This document shows positions 54,752 to 64,000 of a DNA stretch of 64,000 nucleotides, in pieces. The notes beneath the pieces are model-generated. The model had not been told where the DNA came from. It ran no database searches and saw only the letters and a list, made by a program, of their open reading frames with translations. Each line of letters opens with the position of its first letter. Position 1 is the first letter of the stretch. The stretch spans positions 1,674,001 through 1,738,000 of the forward strand of contig NZ_CP149822.1 of the NCBI RefSeq assembly GCF_038396755.1, in the 5' to 3' direction. The stretch is from Chitinophaga pollutisoli. Lineage in GTDB: Bacteria; Bacteroidota; Bacteroidia; Chitinophagales; Chitinophagaceae. Both the position numbers and the translations under genes were made by a program.

Positions 54752-57736
54752 TTAGAAACTTACCTGGGCGCCGAATGTGAAAGAGCGGGTTACCGGATAG
54801 AGGCTCAAATCGCCATAGCCCGGCGTGAGACCTGTAACACCGATTGAGGTGGGGTCCAGACCGGAGTATTTTGTGGTGGTAAACACATTCCGTACGCTGC
54901 CGTACAAGCGGAGGTTACTCACCAGTTTCGATTGCAGCTTCGGTGACCATCCCAGTGTAATGTTCTCCAGCCTGAAATAGTCGCCGTCTTCCAGGAAGTA
55001 GTCGGTTATCAGTTTGGAGGATTTGATGTGGCCGTTGCGGGTGTACGCATCCTTTAACAGGTTGATGCCCTGTTCCGCCTGCAAACCGTAATACATCTGA
55101 TATAAGTTGAGTATCTGGTAATCGAAGCGGCCACGGAAATAGAGGCTGAGGTCAAAGGATTTGTACGCGAGTGAATTCCCCCACGAAAGCTCATACCGGG
55201 GTGCACCATGACCGATATAGGTCCTGTCGCGGTTGGCGTTTGCCTGTTGGAAGCTGATGGCTTCTTTTCCAACCTGGCCGTCTTTCCACACCATGATTTG
55301 CCCGTCGTCGTTTACCCCTGCATATTTATAACCATAGAAACTCCCGATTTCCGTACCGGGATCCAGGCGGTAAGCTGGTCCGGGGTTACCTGGCGACGGC
55401 AGGTCCTGCAAGTACCGGTGCGTACCTTTAAACTCTTCGTTGGAGAATGTGATGAGTTTGGTTTTAATATAGGAAGTAGTAATGTTTGTCGTGTAGGAGA
55501 AATCATTCGTCTTCACCGCTTCCCAATTCAATGCAAGTTCGATGCCTTTGGAGCTGGTGGTTCCCACGTTCACGAACATTTGATCGTGCGGGTATGCGCC
55601 CACGGGCACGTCGTAATTGCCCAGGATGTCTTTGCTGCGGCGGTCGAATACGTCGAGGTTACCGGAAAGGCGGTTATTGAACAAGGCGAAATCAAGACCA
55701 ATGTTATAAGCGATTGCACGCTCCCAGGCGAGATTCGGGTTGTAGTTGTTGCCGGGCCCGTAAACCGTGATCCATTGGCCCTGGTCATTCTGGTACTTTC
55801 CATACCCTGTATACCGGAACAGTGCGGAATAACGTGCGAAACCGGACCGGCCGGTTACCCCGTAGGAAGCCCTCAGCTTCAGATCATCGATCACGCGGCT
55901 ATCTTTCAGTGCCGGCAGGTTAGCGATGCGCCATGCCGCAGATACCGCCGGGAACATCCCCCATTTATTATCGCGCCCGAACTTGGAACTGCCCTCGTAG
56001 CGTAACGATGCGGTGAGGAAGTAGGTATCGTCGAAGTTATAATTGACACGGCCGAGGAATGCGATAAGTTGCTCCTTTTCTTTGCCGGACCCCATGCCCA
56101 GGCGACCTGCTTCCAGGTTCCAAAGACCCGCGCCGAGATTGTTGTACCCGAAGGCGTCGCTCGGGAAATTCATATTCTCCGCGTTGAATTGCTGGTAGTT
56201 GAACTCCTGGTAAGAGTAGCCGCCCATGGCGCTGATATCGTGTTTCCCGATGCTGGTATTGTAGTTGCCCAGCCATTCGAGGGTATAATCCGTCCATTTC
56301 TCGGTTTGGAGCCTTGCTCTGCCGGTGCGGTTATTGGAGATGGATTCGGGCGCTTTGGAATTGTAATATTCCCTGCGGAGTTTATCCTGTCCCTGGCGGG
56401 CGAGTTTCAGTTCCGTGCTGAAATTTTTCAGGATGTGAAATTTCGCGTTGAGATCCACGATGGAATAATTAACATCTGCACCGTTTTCGCGGGTGAGCAG
56501 GTCGGCAACGGGATTGTAGGTATCGTAACCAGCCAGGAAGTTATACTTCGTGGGCTCGTCCGGGTCCATGATGGGAATTGTGGGATTCAGTTTGGCAGCC
56601 TGATTGAAAGCGCCGTAGTTGGTGTATTCCTCTTTAACGAAGCGCTGCGAAACGTTGCCGGAGAACTCCAACCGGCCGTCTATCGCCTTCTGCTGGAAGT
56701 TGGCGCGATAACCGTATTCTTTGCGATCAGAAGCAATATCAATCCCTTCCTTGGTGCGATAGTTCCCGGACAGGCGAAACACGGTGTTTTCGTTACCGCC
56801 CGACACAGTGAGGAACTGGTTAGTGCCGATGTTCCCTGTGTTAAGCAGTTCATCGTACCAGTTGGTGCGCGCGCCCTGGTCGGTGCCCCGGCTGCGTTCC
56901 AGGTATTCATCCGCCGTGAGGATATCAGGTTTCGCGGCCACGGCATCGTGTTCGAGGTAGCTGTCATACGTCAGGGTTACCTTTCCGCTTTTCCCCTTCT
57001 TGGTTTCGATGAGGATGACGCCATTGGCGCCGCGGGATCCGTAGATAGCCGCCGCGGCAGCATCCTTGAGAACGGTGTAAGATGCGATGTCCTGCTGCAT
57101 GATATTGCGGAGATCGCCGTTGGGCATGCCGTCGATAACGATAAGCGGTGATGTTCCGGCGCCGAGGGAACCCGCGCCGCGCACCTGTACGTCTGCTCCC
57201 CTGTTAGGGTCTGAAACGGCGACGTTGGAAACGGTTACGCCCGCGATTTTACCATCGATCTGTTGCAGGGGCGAGTTGAAGCCGCCTTGCACGAAATCTT
57301 TACTGGTGACGGTGGTTACGGCGCTGGTGAGGTTGCGTTTGGCGACGGTTCCGTAGCCGACTACCACTACGTCTGTCAGTGTTTTTTTGGACAGGAGGAG
57401 CACGATGTTGATATCGGACTTGCCTGCCACGGGAATTTCCTGTTGTTCGTACCCGATGAAGGAGACGTTGAGGAGGGCGTTGTCGTTGGGGACGGTGAGT
57501 TTAAATTTCCCGTCGGCGTCGCTGACGGTACCGGTGGTGGTTCCTTTGATTTGGATGGTGACGCCTGCGAGGGAGACGCCGGAGTCGTCTTTCACGGAGC
57601 CGGTGATGTTCCGGGATTGCGCGAGTGCCTGCATGCAGGCCAGCAGCACAATCGGCACGGCTAACCAGAACGCTTTGCTAAATCGATTTTGCAAAACGAC
57701 CCGGAAAGCCCGTGGAGGGAGGGTGGATGTTTTCAT
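54752..57736 (-). CDS. SusC/RagA TonB-dependent transporter (second pair, no STN)
   Basis: The 994-residue protein starts at MKTSTLPPRAFRVVLQNRFS and has a signal ending ALAQ. A carboxypeptidase-regulatory-like domain (about 43-125) is followed by the TonB box region DVVVVGYGTV. Then come the plug (VQVRGAGSLGAGTSPLIVIDG) and the barrel ending SFTFGAQVSF. Without an STN domain it is not expected to signal to a FecR. The first 20 codons and leader are repeated 297 bp upstream. Confidence 0.93.
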   Translation of the reverse strand: MKTSTLPPRAFRVVLQNRFSKAFWLAVPIVLLACMQALAQSRNITGSVKDDSGVSLAGVTIQIKGTTTGTVSDADGKFKLTVPNDNALLNVSFIGYEQQEIPVAGKSDINIVLLLSKKTLTDVVVVGYGTVAKRNLTSAVTTVTSKDFVQGGFNSPLQQIDGKIAGVTVSNVAVSDPNRGADVQVRGAGSLGAGTSPLIVIDGMPNGDLRNIMQQDIASYTVLKDAAAAAIYGSRGANGVILIETKKGKSGKVTLTYDSYLEHDAVAAKPDILTADEYLERSRGTDQGARTNWYDELLNTGNIGTNQFLTVSGGNENTVFRLSGNYRTKEGIDIASDRKEYGYRANFQQKAIDGRLEFSGNVSQRFVKEEYTNYGAFNQAAKLNPTIPIMDPDEPTKYNFLAGYDTYNPVADLLTRENGADVNYSIVDLNAKFHILKNFSTELKLARQGQDKLRREYYNSKAPESISNNRTGRARLQTEKWTDYTLEWLGNYNTSIGKHDISAMGGYSYQEFNYQQFNAENMNFPSDAFGYNNLGAGLWNLEAGRLGMGSGKEKEQLIAFLGRVNYNFDDTYFLTASLRYEGSSKFGRDNKWGMFPAVSAAWRIANLPALKDSRVIDDLKLRASYGVTGRSGFARYSALFRYTGYGKYQNDQGQWITVYGPGNNYNPNLAWERAIAYNIGLDFALFNNRLSGNLDVFDRRSKDILGNYDVPVGAYPHDQMFVNVGTTSSKGIELALNWEAVKTNDFSYTTNITTSYIKTKLITFSNEEFKGTHRYLQDLPSPGNPGPAYRLDPGTEIGSFYGYKYAGVNDDGQIMVWKDGQVGKEAISFQQANANRDRTYIGHGAPRYELSWGNSLAYKSFDLSLYFRGRFDYQILNLYQMYYGLQAEQGINLLKDAYTRNGHIKSSKLITDYFLEDGDYFRLENITLGWSPKLQSKLVSNLRLYGSVRNVFTTTKYSGLDPTSIGVTGLTPGYGDLSLYPVTRSFTFGAQVSF

Positions 57737-57974
57737 GTTTTTGATATTTTTTAGGATTGAGGAACGACAGTCCCGGTCCAAAACCGGTGGTCGGCTTTAG
57801 ATGTGGCGTTGTATCTGTATACTGGTTTTACTATGTTACGTGCAACTTCGCAAACTGCCCCTGATGCCCCAGGCATATCCCATTTCCATACCCTCCACGA
57901 TCCTGCGAACCGACCCCGCTCCCATTGGCACAAAAGCCTGGAACACAACCGGTATAAACCTCCGGAAGCGGCAA

Positions 57975-58055
57975 CTAAATCGATTTTGCAAAATCACCCA
58001 AAAAACCCGCGTGGGGAAGGCGGATGTTTTCATGTGTTGATGTTTTTTAAATTGA
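57975..58055 (-). pseudogene. Solo copy of a SusC 5' end (leader plus first 20 codons)
   Basis: On the minus strand an ATG at 58033 begins MKTSAFPTRVFWVILQNRFS, matching the intact SusC N-terminus (MKTSTLPPRAFRVVLQNRFS). The 19 bases CTAAATCGATTTTGCAAAA at 57975-57993 recur at 57678-57696, and both copies keep the same distance to the start codon (offset exactly 297 bp). About 25 bp of leader with the start codon is also alike. Beyond codon 20 the frame diverges and stops near 57836, so no transporter can be made. Confidence 0.75.
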
Positions 58056-58102
58056 GCAACGTTTTTCCCGACTGATACCACAGGCGGCACCAGCATTGGC
58101 AT

Positions 58103-58770
58103 CGGAAAATATATACCTGTCTTTTTTTACCTGAATCTTAACCGGAAATGACGGCGTTGCGGCCTGGCGAAAGCCCGTGAAGTGTCAAATTCAGTCATAC
58201 GTGGGTCGATTAATTTTGGTTTCATAATTCAATTCGTCCGTGGTTTTTTCGTTCACTGCCGACATTTTTTTTACTTAGATATGGCGTTGGCGGCGGGTAA
58301 CATCCGTGTTCAGCGATGGTTCTTATTTTACAATTTCACTGTTAAAAATTCCTTCGTAAACCGTCTGGCCAACAAGATAAGAAGAACGTTACTTAAGTCC
58401 AAATAAAATTTTTCCCATCCCGTGCAAAACGGCCACTGCAAGATGAATGCAGCAAAAAGCAGGCCGGAATCCCCCTCTTCCTCCTCCCAAAATCATGATA
58501 ACTAAAATATACCGTATTTCAATCCAACGATTGGGTTGCGCCAGGCTAATCACCCGCTGCCGCATCAGCCAACGGCCATTCCGCCCTATTGTTTTTTACT
58601 CAAGCCGCCGCACTGACTGCGTAATTTCCGGACCCCGTAAAAAATACCACCCTTCCGGAAAGCCGGCACCGGCAATTCCAATTTCATCGCGCTGCACCTG
58701 CAGCGGCTACGTCACGCATACGTTGCTGGCGCCCGGCTCCTGCTTCAAAACTATTCCTAATCGCATATAA
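58103..58770. other. Non-coding stretch of about 670 bp
   Basis: Two short open frames (58182-58406 and 58447-58770, plus strand) have no credible protein character, no start signal and no family resemblance. The region is AT-rich to 58420, then mixed. I see no repeat, RNA gene or clear promoter here. Confidence 0.5.
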
Positions 58771-58778
58771 AACAGGAA

Positions 58779-58798
58779 AGGCCGCACGATGGCGGCCT
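58779..58798 (-). terminator. Terminator of the leu operon
   Basis: AGGCCGC (58779-58785) pairs with GCGGCCT (58792-58798), 26 bp past the leuA stop on the minus strand. The following T run is interrupted. Confidence 0.55.
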
Positions 58799-58824
58799 CT
58801 CACTAATAATATGATGTGTAACGA

Positions 58825-60330
58825 TTAGTAGATCTTGTTCAGCGCATCTACATATGCATGTACGCTCGCATTCACGATATCGGTGGAATAACCGAAACCG
58901 TAATAAGACTTGCCGTCCTTATGCACGCGCATGTTCACCTTGCTCACATCTTCACTGCCGCCGTGCATCGCCTGGATGCTGAACTCGTCGATCGTGATCT
59001 CGTCGTTGATGATATTGGAAATGGCGTTGATGGTCGCGTTCACCGGACCATTGCCCGCCGCGCTCGCCTCCTTCTCTTCACCGTTCACGCGGAGCTTCAC
59101 CGTGGCCATCGGGCGCAGGGGATCGCCGCAAACCACCTGCAACAGCGTCACCTTGATGGCTTTGTCGTCGTAGTGATTGGCGGTGCCGTCGCCCATGAGC
59201 ACCAGCAGGTCGTGATCATTGATTTCCTTCTTGCTGTCGGCCATTTCCAGGAAACGGGCATACACTTCGTCGAGGTTGATCTTGTCGATCTTGTAACCCA
59301 GCCTTTCGAGGTGGTGCTTCAACGCATGGCGGCCGCTGCGTGCGGTGAGGATGATGGCGTTGGAAGACAGGCCGATATCTTCGGGATCAAGGATCTCGTA
59401 GTTTTCACGGTGCTTCAGGACGCCGTCCTGGTGGATGCCGGAACTATGTGCAAACGCGTTGCGGCCCACGATCGCCTTGTTCGGCTGTACGGGCATGCGC
59501 ATCATGTTCGACACGAGGTTGCTGATTTCGTAAATCCGCTTGCTGTTAATGCCTGTTGTATACCCCAGCGCATGGTGCGTCTTAAGGATCATTGCCACTT
59601 CTTCGAGGGAAGTGTTGCCCGCGCGCTCGCCGATGCCGTTGATGGTACATTCCACCTGGCGCGCACCGTTCATCACGCCGGCGATGGTATTGGCCGTAGC
59701 CAGGCCGAGGTCGTTATGGCAATGTACGGAAATGATCGCCTTGTCGATGTTTTTCACATGGTCGACGAGGTACTTGATCTTGGCGCCATATTGTTCGGGC
59801 AGGCAATACCCGTTTGTATCCGGGATGTTCACCACGGTGGCGCCTGCGGCGATCACTGCTTCGATCATGCGGGCGAGGTATTCATTGTCTGCGCGTCCTG
59901 CATCTTCTGCATAAAACTCAACATCGTCCACGAACTTGCGGGCGTATTTCACGGCGCTCACCGCTCTTTCGAGGATGGCTTCGCGGGTGGAGTTGAATTT
60001 ATATTTGATGTGCATGTCGGATGCGCCGATGCCGGTGTGGATACGCCCGCGCTTGGCGAACTCCAGCGCAGAGGCTGCGGCGTCGATGTCGGCGGTGTTG
60101 GCGCGCGTGAGAGCGCAGATGATAGGTTCGGAAACCGCTTTGGAGATCTCCACCACGCTCTGGAAATCGCCAGGGCTGGAGATCGGGAAGCCGGCTTCGA
60201 TCACGTCTACGCCGAGGGCCTCCAGTTCTTTTGCTACGATAATTTTCTCCACGGTGGTCAGCTGACAGCCGGGCACTTGCTCGCCGTCGCGCAGCGTGGT
60301 GTCAAATACGTATACTCTATTTTTATCCAT
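58825..60330 (-). CDS. leuA: 2-isopropylmalate synthase
   Basis: The 501-residue enzyme condenses acetyl-CoA with 3-methyl-2-oxobutanoate, the committed step of leucine synthesis. The HMGL-like TIM barrel begins [11 protein letters not shown] (9-18) and has the metal site HCHNDLGLA and the GIGERAGNT signature. The C-terminal LeuA regulatory dimer domain (about 370-501) indicates feedback control by leucine. It is the last gene of the leuC-leuD-leuB-leuA operon. Confidence 0.95.
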   Translation of the reverse strand: MDKNRVYVFDTTLRDGEQVPGCQLTTVEKIIVAKELEALGVDVIEAGFPISSPGDFQSVVEISKAVSEPIICALTRANTADIDAAASALEFAKRGRIHTGIGASDMHIKYKFNSTREAILERAVSAVKYARKFVDDVEFYAEDAGRADNEYLARMIEAVIAAGATVVNIPDTNGYCLPEQYGAKIKYLVDHVKNIDKAIISVHCHNDLGLATANTIAGVMNGARQVECTINGIGERAGNTSLEEVAMILKTHHALGYTTGINSKRIYEISNLVSNMMRMPVQPNKAIVGRNAFAHSSGIHQDGVLKHRENYEILDPEDIGLSSNAIILTARSGRHALKHHLERLGYKIDKINLDEVYARFLEMADSKKEINDHDLLVLMGDGTANHYDDKAIKVTLLQVVCGDPLRPMATVKLRVNGEEKEASAAGNGPVNATINAISNIINDEITIDEFSIQAMHGGSEDVSKVNMRVHKDGKSYYGFGYSTDIVNASVHAYVDALNKIY

Positions 60331-60351
60331 GATAATATAGTAAACAGTTGA

Positions 60352-61431
60352 TTAGTTAAGGTTTTTCAGCACCTGCGCCCCCATAGCGTCGGTTCCCAGC
60401 AGGAAGTCGTTGGGGGTATGCTTGTTAGCGATGTCCATCGTGCGGTAGCCCTGCTTCAGCGTGGCGTCCACCGCGCGGATCACGCGCTGGGATTCTTCCT
60501 TCAAACCGAAAGAAATATCCAGCAGCAACGCGGCCGACAGGATGGAAGCCAGCGGGTTGGCGATGCCTTTGCCGGCGATGTCGTGCGCGGAACCGTGGAT
60601 CGGCTCGTAGAACCCTACGCGGTCGCCCACCGAGGCAGACGCTAGCATCCCCATCGATCCGGCGATCTGCGAAGCCTCGTCCGTCAGGATGTCGCCGAAC
60701 AGGTTGCCGGTCACCACCACGTCGAAGCGCTTGGGATCCTTGATCAGCTGCATGGCGGCATTGTCGATGAACATATGCTCGGTTTCCACATCCGGGTAAT
60801 CTTTCGCGATTTCCTGCACTACTTCCCTCCACAGGCGGGAAGCCTCCAGCACGTTGGCTTTATCCACGGAGCAGAGTTTCTTGCGGCGGGTGCGCGCGGC
60901 TTCGAAAGCCTTGCGGGCAATACGCTCCACTTCATATTTATGGTAGATCATGAGATCCGAAGCGGTGGCGCGGTCTTCGCTGCGTTGCTTCTCCCCGAAA
61001 TACACATCGCCGGTCAGCTCACGGAAAAACAGGATATCGGCCCCCTGGAGGATTTCCGGCTTGATGCTGGAAGCCTGCAAAAGGTCGTCGAACAGTTTGA
61101 TGGGGCGAAGGTTGGCGTACAATCCCAGTTCCTTGCGGATCTTGAGCAATCCCTGCTCCGGGCGCACCTTCGCGGAAGGGTCGTTATCGTATTTGGCATG
61201 ACCGATGGCGCCGAAAAGGATCGCGTCTGATGCGCGGGCCTTGTCCAGCGTTTCGGCGGGCAGCGGGTCGCCGGTAGCCTCGATGGCTACGTGACCCATG
61301 ATCCCTTCGTCAAAAGTGAATGTATGTTTGTAATTCGCCGCGATCACTTCCAGCACTTTCTTCCCCCAAGCGGTTACTTCCTGTCCGATCCCGTCGCCGG
61401 GTATTACCAGTATTTTCTTAGCGATGCCCAT
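60352..61431 (-). CDS. leuB: 3-isopropylmalate dehydrogenase
   Basis: The 359-residue NAD enzyme oxidatively decarboxylates 3-isopropylmalate. Motifs seen are LVIPGDGIGQEV at the start, GAIGHAKYD, VVTGNLFGDILTDEAS and EPIHGSAHDIAGKGIANP. Its start lies 8 bp after leuD, and leuA follows 21 bp after its stop. Confidence 0.96.
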   Translation of the reverse strand: MGIAKKILVIPGDGIGQEVTAWGKKVLEVIAANYKHTFTFDEGIMGHVAIEATGDPLPAETLDKARASDAILFGAIGHAKYDNDPSAKVRPEQGLLKIRKELGLYANLRPIKLFDDLLQASSIKPEILQGADILFFRELTGDVYFGEKQRSEDRATASDLMIYHKYEVERIARKAFEAARTRRKKLCSVDKANVLEASRLWREVVQEIAKDYPDVETEHMFIDNAAMQLIKDPKRFDVVVTGNLFGDILTDEASQIAGSMGMLASASVGDRVGFYEPIHGSAHDIAGKGIANPLASILSAALLLDISFGLKEESQRVIRAVDATLKQGYRTMDIANKHTPNDFLLGTDAMGAQVLKNLN

Positions 61432-61439
61432 AGATTTTT

Positions 61440-62039
61440 TTAGAAATTAAAAGGTCTTGTTGTTTCGTATGCTTCGATCTCGCCGCGGAGACTGAGGAGA
61501 TAGTCGATATCGTCGTACCCGTTCAGCAGGCACGTTTTTTTGTAAGCATTGATGTCAAAATTTTCCTTCTCCCCCGTTGCCTTGATTTCAATGAATTGTT
61601 CTTCCAGGTTCACTTCGATGGCGGCGGAAGGCACTTTTTCAACGGCACGGAAAATCTTTTGCAGAAAATCCTCGCTCACCTGCACGGGAAGGATGAAGTT
61701 GTTGAGGGCGTTGTTTTTGAAAATGTCGGCAAAGAAGCTGCTCACCACTACTTTGAAACCGTAGTCGCCGAGAGCCCAGGCGGCATGCTCGCGGGAGGAG
61801 CCGCAGCCGAAGTTCTTGCCAGCCACCAGCACCTTGCCTTTGTACGTGTCGTTGTTGAGCACGAATCCGGCTTTGGGCTGGTTGTTTTCATCAAAACGCC
61901 AGTCGCGGAAAAGGTTTTCTCCAAAACCATCGCGGGTGGTCGCTTTGAGGAAGCGGGCCGGGATGATTTGGTCCGTATCGATGTTTTCTATGGGTAAGGG
62001 TACCACGGAGGATACCAGGTTTGCGAATTTTTTGTCCAT
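61440..62039 (-). CDS. leuD: 3-isopropylmalate dehydratase small subunit
   Basis: The 199-residue swivel-domain protein pairs with LeuC to isomerise 2- to 3-isopropylmalate. It has the substrate-recognition [13 protein letters not shown] loop and the N-terminal [14 protein letters not shown]. It sits 21 bp after leuC and 8 bp before leuB. Confidence 0.96.
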   Translation of the reverse strand: MDKKFANLVSSVVPLPIENIDTDQIIPARFLKATTRDGFGENLFRDWRFDENNQPKAGFVLNNDTYKGKVLVAGKNFGCGSSREHAAWALGDYGFKVVVSSFFADIFKNNALNNFILPVQVSEDFLQKIFRAVEKVPSAAIEVNLEEQFIEIKATGEKENFDINAYKKTCLLNGYDDIDYLLSLRGEIEAYETTRPFNF

Positions 62040-62060
62040 GTTGATGGTCTGTTTCGGGAA

Positions 62061-63458
62061 TTAAATCATGGCGCGTACATCGGCCACTTTACCGGTGATG
62101 GCGGCTGCGGCCGCGGTGAGCGGACTAGCCAGGAAGGTCCGGGCGTTGGGGCCCTGGCGGCCTTCGAAGTTGCGGTTGGAAGTGGCGATGCAATATTTAC
62201 CTGCCGGGATTTTGTCTTCGTTCATGGCCAGGCAGGCGGAACAACCGGGTTGCCGTAGCTGGAAGCCTGCTTCTTCGAATATTTTGTCGATGCCTTCCGC
62301 GATGGCCTGGGATTCCACTTGTTTGGAGCCGGGCACGATCCATACGGTGACGTCATCGGATTTCTTTTTGCCTTTCACGAATTCGGCCACCATGCGGAGG
62401 TCTTCGATGCGGCTGTTGGTGCAGCTGCCGATGAAGACGTAATCCACTTTTTTGCCGAGGAGCTGGCTGCCGGGCTGGAGATCCATGTACTGGAGGGATT
62501 TGGAGAAAGAAAGCTGTTCCTTTTCCTCGATATCCGCCAGCGCCGGGATGTTGCCGGTAACGCCCATGCCCATGCCGGGATTGGTGCCATAGGTGATCTG
62601 CGGTTCGATGTCGGCTGCGTCGAAAGTCAGTTCCGCGTCAAAAACGGCGTCTGCATCGGTCTGGAGGGTTTTCCAGTAAGCGAGGGATTGCTCCCAATCT
62701 TCGCCTTTCGGTGCAAACTCACGGCCTTTGATGTATTCGAAAGTAATGTCGTCCGGCGCGATGAGGCCGCCACGGGCGCCCATTTCGATGGACATATTAC
62801 AGATCGTCATGCGCGCCTCCATGCTGAGGCTCCGGATGGCTTCGCCGGCGTATTCCACGAAATAGCCGGTGCCGCCCGCGGCGGTGATCTGCGAAATGAT
62901 ATAGAGAATGATGTCTTTGGACACCACGCCTTTTTTCAGCTGCCCGTTCACCGTGATGCGCATGCGCTTCGGCTTGTATTGGAGGATGCACTGGGTGGCC
63001 AGCACCTGTTCCACTTCGGACGTACCGATCCCGAAGGCTACGGCGCCGAAAGCGCCATGTGTGGATGTATGAGAGTCGCCGCACACGATCGTCATCCCCG
63101 GTAGGGTGATACCCAGTTCCGGTCCGATAACGTGCACGATCCCCTGGTAGGGGTGCCCCAGGCCGTAAAGCTCCACACCGAATTCGGCGGTGTTGGCCGT
63201 GAGCATTTCCACCTGCTTGCGGCTCAGCGCTTCCTTGATGGGAAGGTGCTGGTCGAGGGTGGGAACGTTATGGTCGGCCGTGGCCCGCGTCTTGGCCGGC
63301 CTGAAAACCGGTACCCCGCGCTTCCGCAGGCCGTCGAACGCCTGGGGGCTCGTTACCTCGTGAATGAAATGCGTGTTGATATACACCGCGTCCGGATGGC
63401 CGGACCGGCTCGCCACTATATGGCTATCCCAAATTTTGTCGAATAATGTTTTCCCCAT
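62061..63458 (-). CDS. leuC: 3-isopropylmalate dehydratase large subunit
   Basis: The 465-residue aconitase-superfamily subunit carries the [4Fe-4S] cluster ligands in [11 protein letters not shown] and GCSACLAMN, and the [13 protein letters not shown] block. It starts [16 protein letters not shown]. It is the first gene of the operon and diverges from an unrecognised gene at 63704 across a 245-bp intergenic region. Confidence 0.96.
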   Translation of the reverse strand: MGKTLFDKIWDSHIVASRSGHPDAVYINTHFIHEVTSPQAFDGLRKRGVPVFRPAKTRATADHNVPTLDQHLPIKEALSRKQVEMLTANTAEFGVELYGLGHPYQGIVHVIGPELGITLPGMTIVCGDSHTSTHGAFGAVAFGIGTSEVEQVLATQCILQYKPKRMRITVNGQLKKGVVSKDIILYIISQITAAGGTGYFVEYAGEAIRSLSMEARMTICNMSIEMGARGGLIAPDDITFEYIKGREFAPKGEDWEQSLAYWKTLQTDADAVFDAELTFDAADIEPQITYGTNPGMGMGVTGNIPALADIEEKEQLSFSKSLQYMDLQPGSQLLGKKVDYVFIGSCTNSRIEDLRMVAEFVKGKKKSDDVTVWIVPGSKQVESQAIAEGIDKIFEEAGFQLRQPGCSACLAMNEDKIPAGKYCIATSNRNFEGRQGPNARTFLASPLTAAAAAITGKVADVRAMI

Positions 63459-63484
63459 GCTTATTTGACTTTATAAAACCCGGA

Positions 63485-63532
63485 ATCGATACATGCAATT
63501 TATTACTGATATATTAAATCCTCTGTATCAAT
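63485..63532 (-). promoter_or_regulatory. Possible hairpin in the leuC leader
   Basis: ATCGATACA (63485-63493) and TGTATCAAT (63524-63532) can pair over 9 bp with one G-T, in the leader of the leu operon. No leucine-rich leader peptide is seen, so classic attenuation is not supported. Confidence 0.22.
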
Positions 63533-63561
63533 TTGCATTTTCCTTCAATCCCGTATATTTG
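63532..63561 (+). promoter_or_regulatory. Candidate Bacteroidota promoter for the gene at 63704
   Basis: TTTG (63532-63535), an 18-bp spacer and TATATTTG (63554-63561) give a full -33/-7 match on the plus strand, with a leader of about 135 bases. Confidence 0.5.
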
Positions 63562-63584
63562 CTTTTCCTGTCATTTTACACCTT

Positions 63585-63592
63585 CAAATCTA
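63585..63592 (-). promoter_or_regulatory. Candidate -7 element (TAGATTTG) of the leu operon
   Basis: The minus-strand TAGATTTG fits TAnnTTTG and lies 126 bp before leuC. A -33 element is not clear. Confidence 0.33.
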
Positions 63593-63703
63593 ATTGACAC
63601 TTTTAAACCTCAGTTCGTTAAATTTGTCAATATTACGATTCGCAACTGTCGCCTGAGGCCATTAACTTATTGAAAGTCAATTTTTTATAATCAGATAACA
63701 ACG

Positions 63704-64000
63704 ATGTCCAACACGCAGAACGATGCCCTGTTCATATTGATAAAAACGCTTACAAAAGCAGAAAAAAGGAACTTCCAGCTCGCTTTTAACCGGGACAACA
63801 CGAAAGAAGACGTACTTTTCATACAGCTGTTCAACGCGCTCGACAAAATGAAGGAATACGACGATGAGCAGATCCTCCGCCGTGTGCCCGACATTAAAAA
63901 GCAGCAGCTCAGCAACATCAAAGCCCATCTTTACAAACACCTCCTCACCACCCTCCGCCTGCTGTACAAAACCAAAGACGCGCTCATCGAGCTGCGGGAA
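63704..64000 (+). CDS. N-terminal part of an unrecognised cytoplasmic protein
   Basis: An open frame of 99 codons runs from ATG at 63704 off the end of the window, beginning MSNTQNDALFILIKTLTKAE. It is highly charged and alpha-helical, with KKQQLSNIKAHLYKHLL, and has no signal peptide. The helical pattern resembles TPR-type scaffold proteins of Chitinophagaceae, but I cannot name a family. Codon use and the promoter upstream support it as a real gene. Confidence 0.75.
   Translation, partial: MSNTQNDALFILIKTLTKAEKRNFQLAFNRDNTKEDVLFIQLFNALDKMKEYDDEQILRRVPDIKKQQLSNIKAHLYKHLLTTLRLLYKTKDALIELRE

Noticed and set aside
58858..60351. Plus-strand open frame of 497 codons opposite leuA
   Set aside because: Same reason: leuA carries all its catalytic motifs and the antisense frame has no recognisable protein character.
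63485..63532. Leucine attenuator in front of leuC
   Set aside because: A weak hairpin exists, but no leader peptide with leucine codons and no terminator T run were found.

Overview
The window is a chromosomal segment from a Bacteroidota bacterium, most likely a member of the Chitinophagaceae (Chitinophaga-like). The evidence is two SusC/SusD outer-membrane nutrient-uptake pairs, one under an ECF sigma factor and a FecR anti-sigma factor. Bacteroidota-style promoter elements (TAnnTTTG) also occur in front of several genes, alongside many lipoproteins, a DUF4421 and a DUF4954 protein, and a metal-type KDO-8-phosphate synthase. Nothing looks like a plasmid, prophage or insertion sequence, and I recognised no rRNA, tRNA or CRISPR array. 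Functions are assigned by recognising motifs and families; no database search was possible.

Layout. 1-9.9 kb: the 3' part of cysN, a secreted protein of unknown function, a threonine-dehydrogenase-like epimerase, kdsA, a DUF4382 lipoprotein, a PspC protein, aconitase and an HD-type hydrolase. 9.9-17.5 kb: a complete histidine-utilisation operon (MarR regulator, hutH, hutU, hutI, hutG), followed on the same strand by a phosphodiesterase and a frameshifted DUF4421 gene. 17.6-27 kb: a SET-domain protein, bestrophin, MgtE, a histidine phosphatase, an S9 peptidase and a 1190-residue TraB/GumN composite protein. 27-29.2 kb: an ECF sigma factor with its YCII/DGPF and AhpD-like partners. 29.4-37.9 kb: ECF sigma, FecR, SusC with an STN domain, SusD and a secreted FAD oxidoreductase. 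38.4-43 kb: glmS, a DUF4954 protein and tag (frameshifted). 43-45.4 kb: an RlpA-like protein and an MbnH/MbnP-like pair. 45.5-51.3 kb: an operon for the non-phosphorylating L-fucose pathway. 51.4-57.7 kb: a VanX-like dipeptidase, a DUF1080 protein and a second SusD/SusC pair. 58.8-63.5 kb: leuCDBA. The window ends inside an unrecognised gene.

How genes work together. The hut enzymes take histidine to glutamate, and a perfect palindrome beside the MarR start codon is a likely autoregulatory operator. The fucose operon has the importer, mutarotase, two dehydrogenases, lactonase and the terminal diketo-acid hydrolase, but no L-fuconate dehydratase in this window. The di-haem MauG-like enzyme and the MbnP-like lipoprotein overlap by 4 bp, and the lipoprotein keeps a Trp-Ser-Trp motif that could be the site modified in copper-binding MbnP.

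Most unusual structures. Two intergenic islands built from 11-bp units are arranged head to head and form very long perfect hairpins (5398-5483 and 38002-38101). A solo copy of a SusC gene's first 20 codons plus leader lies exactly 297 bp upstream of the intact SusC. Two genes are broken in the same way, at an A6 tract that needs a seventh A.
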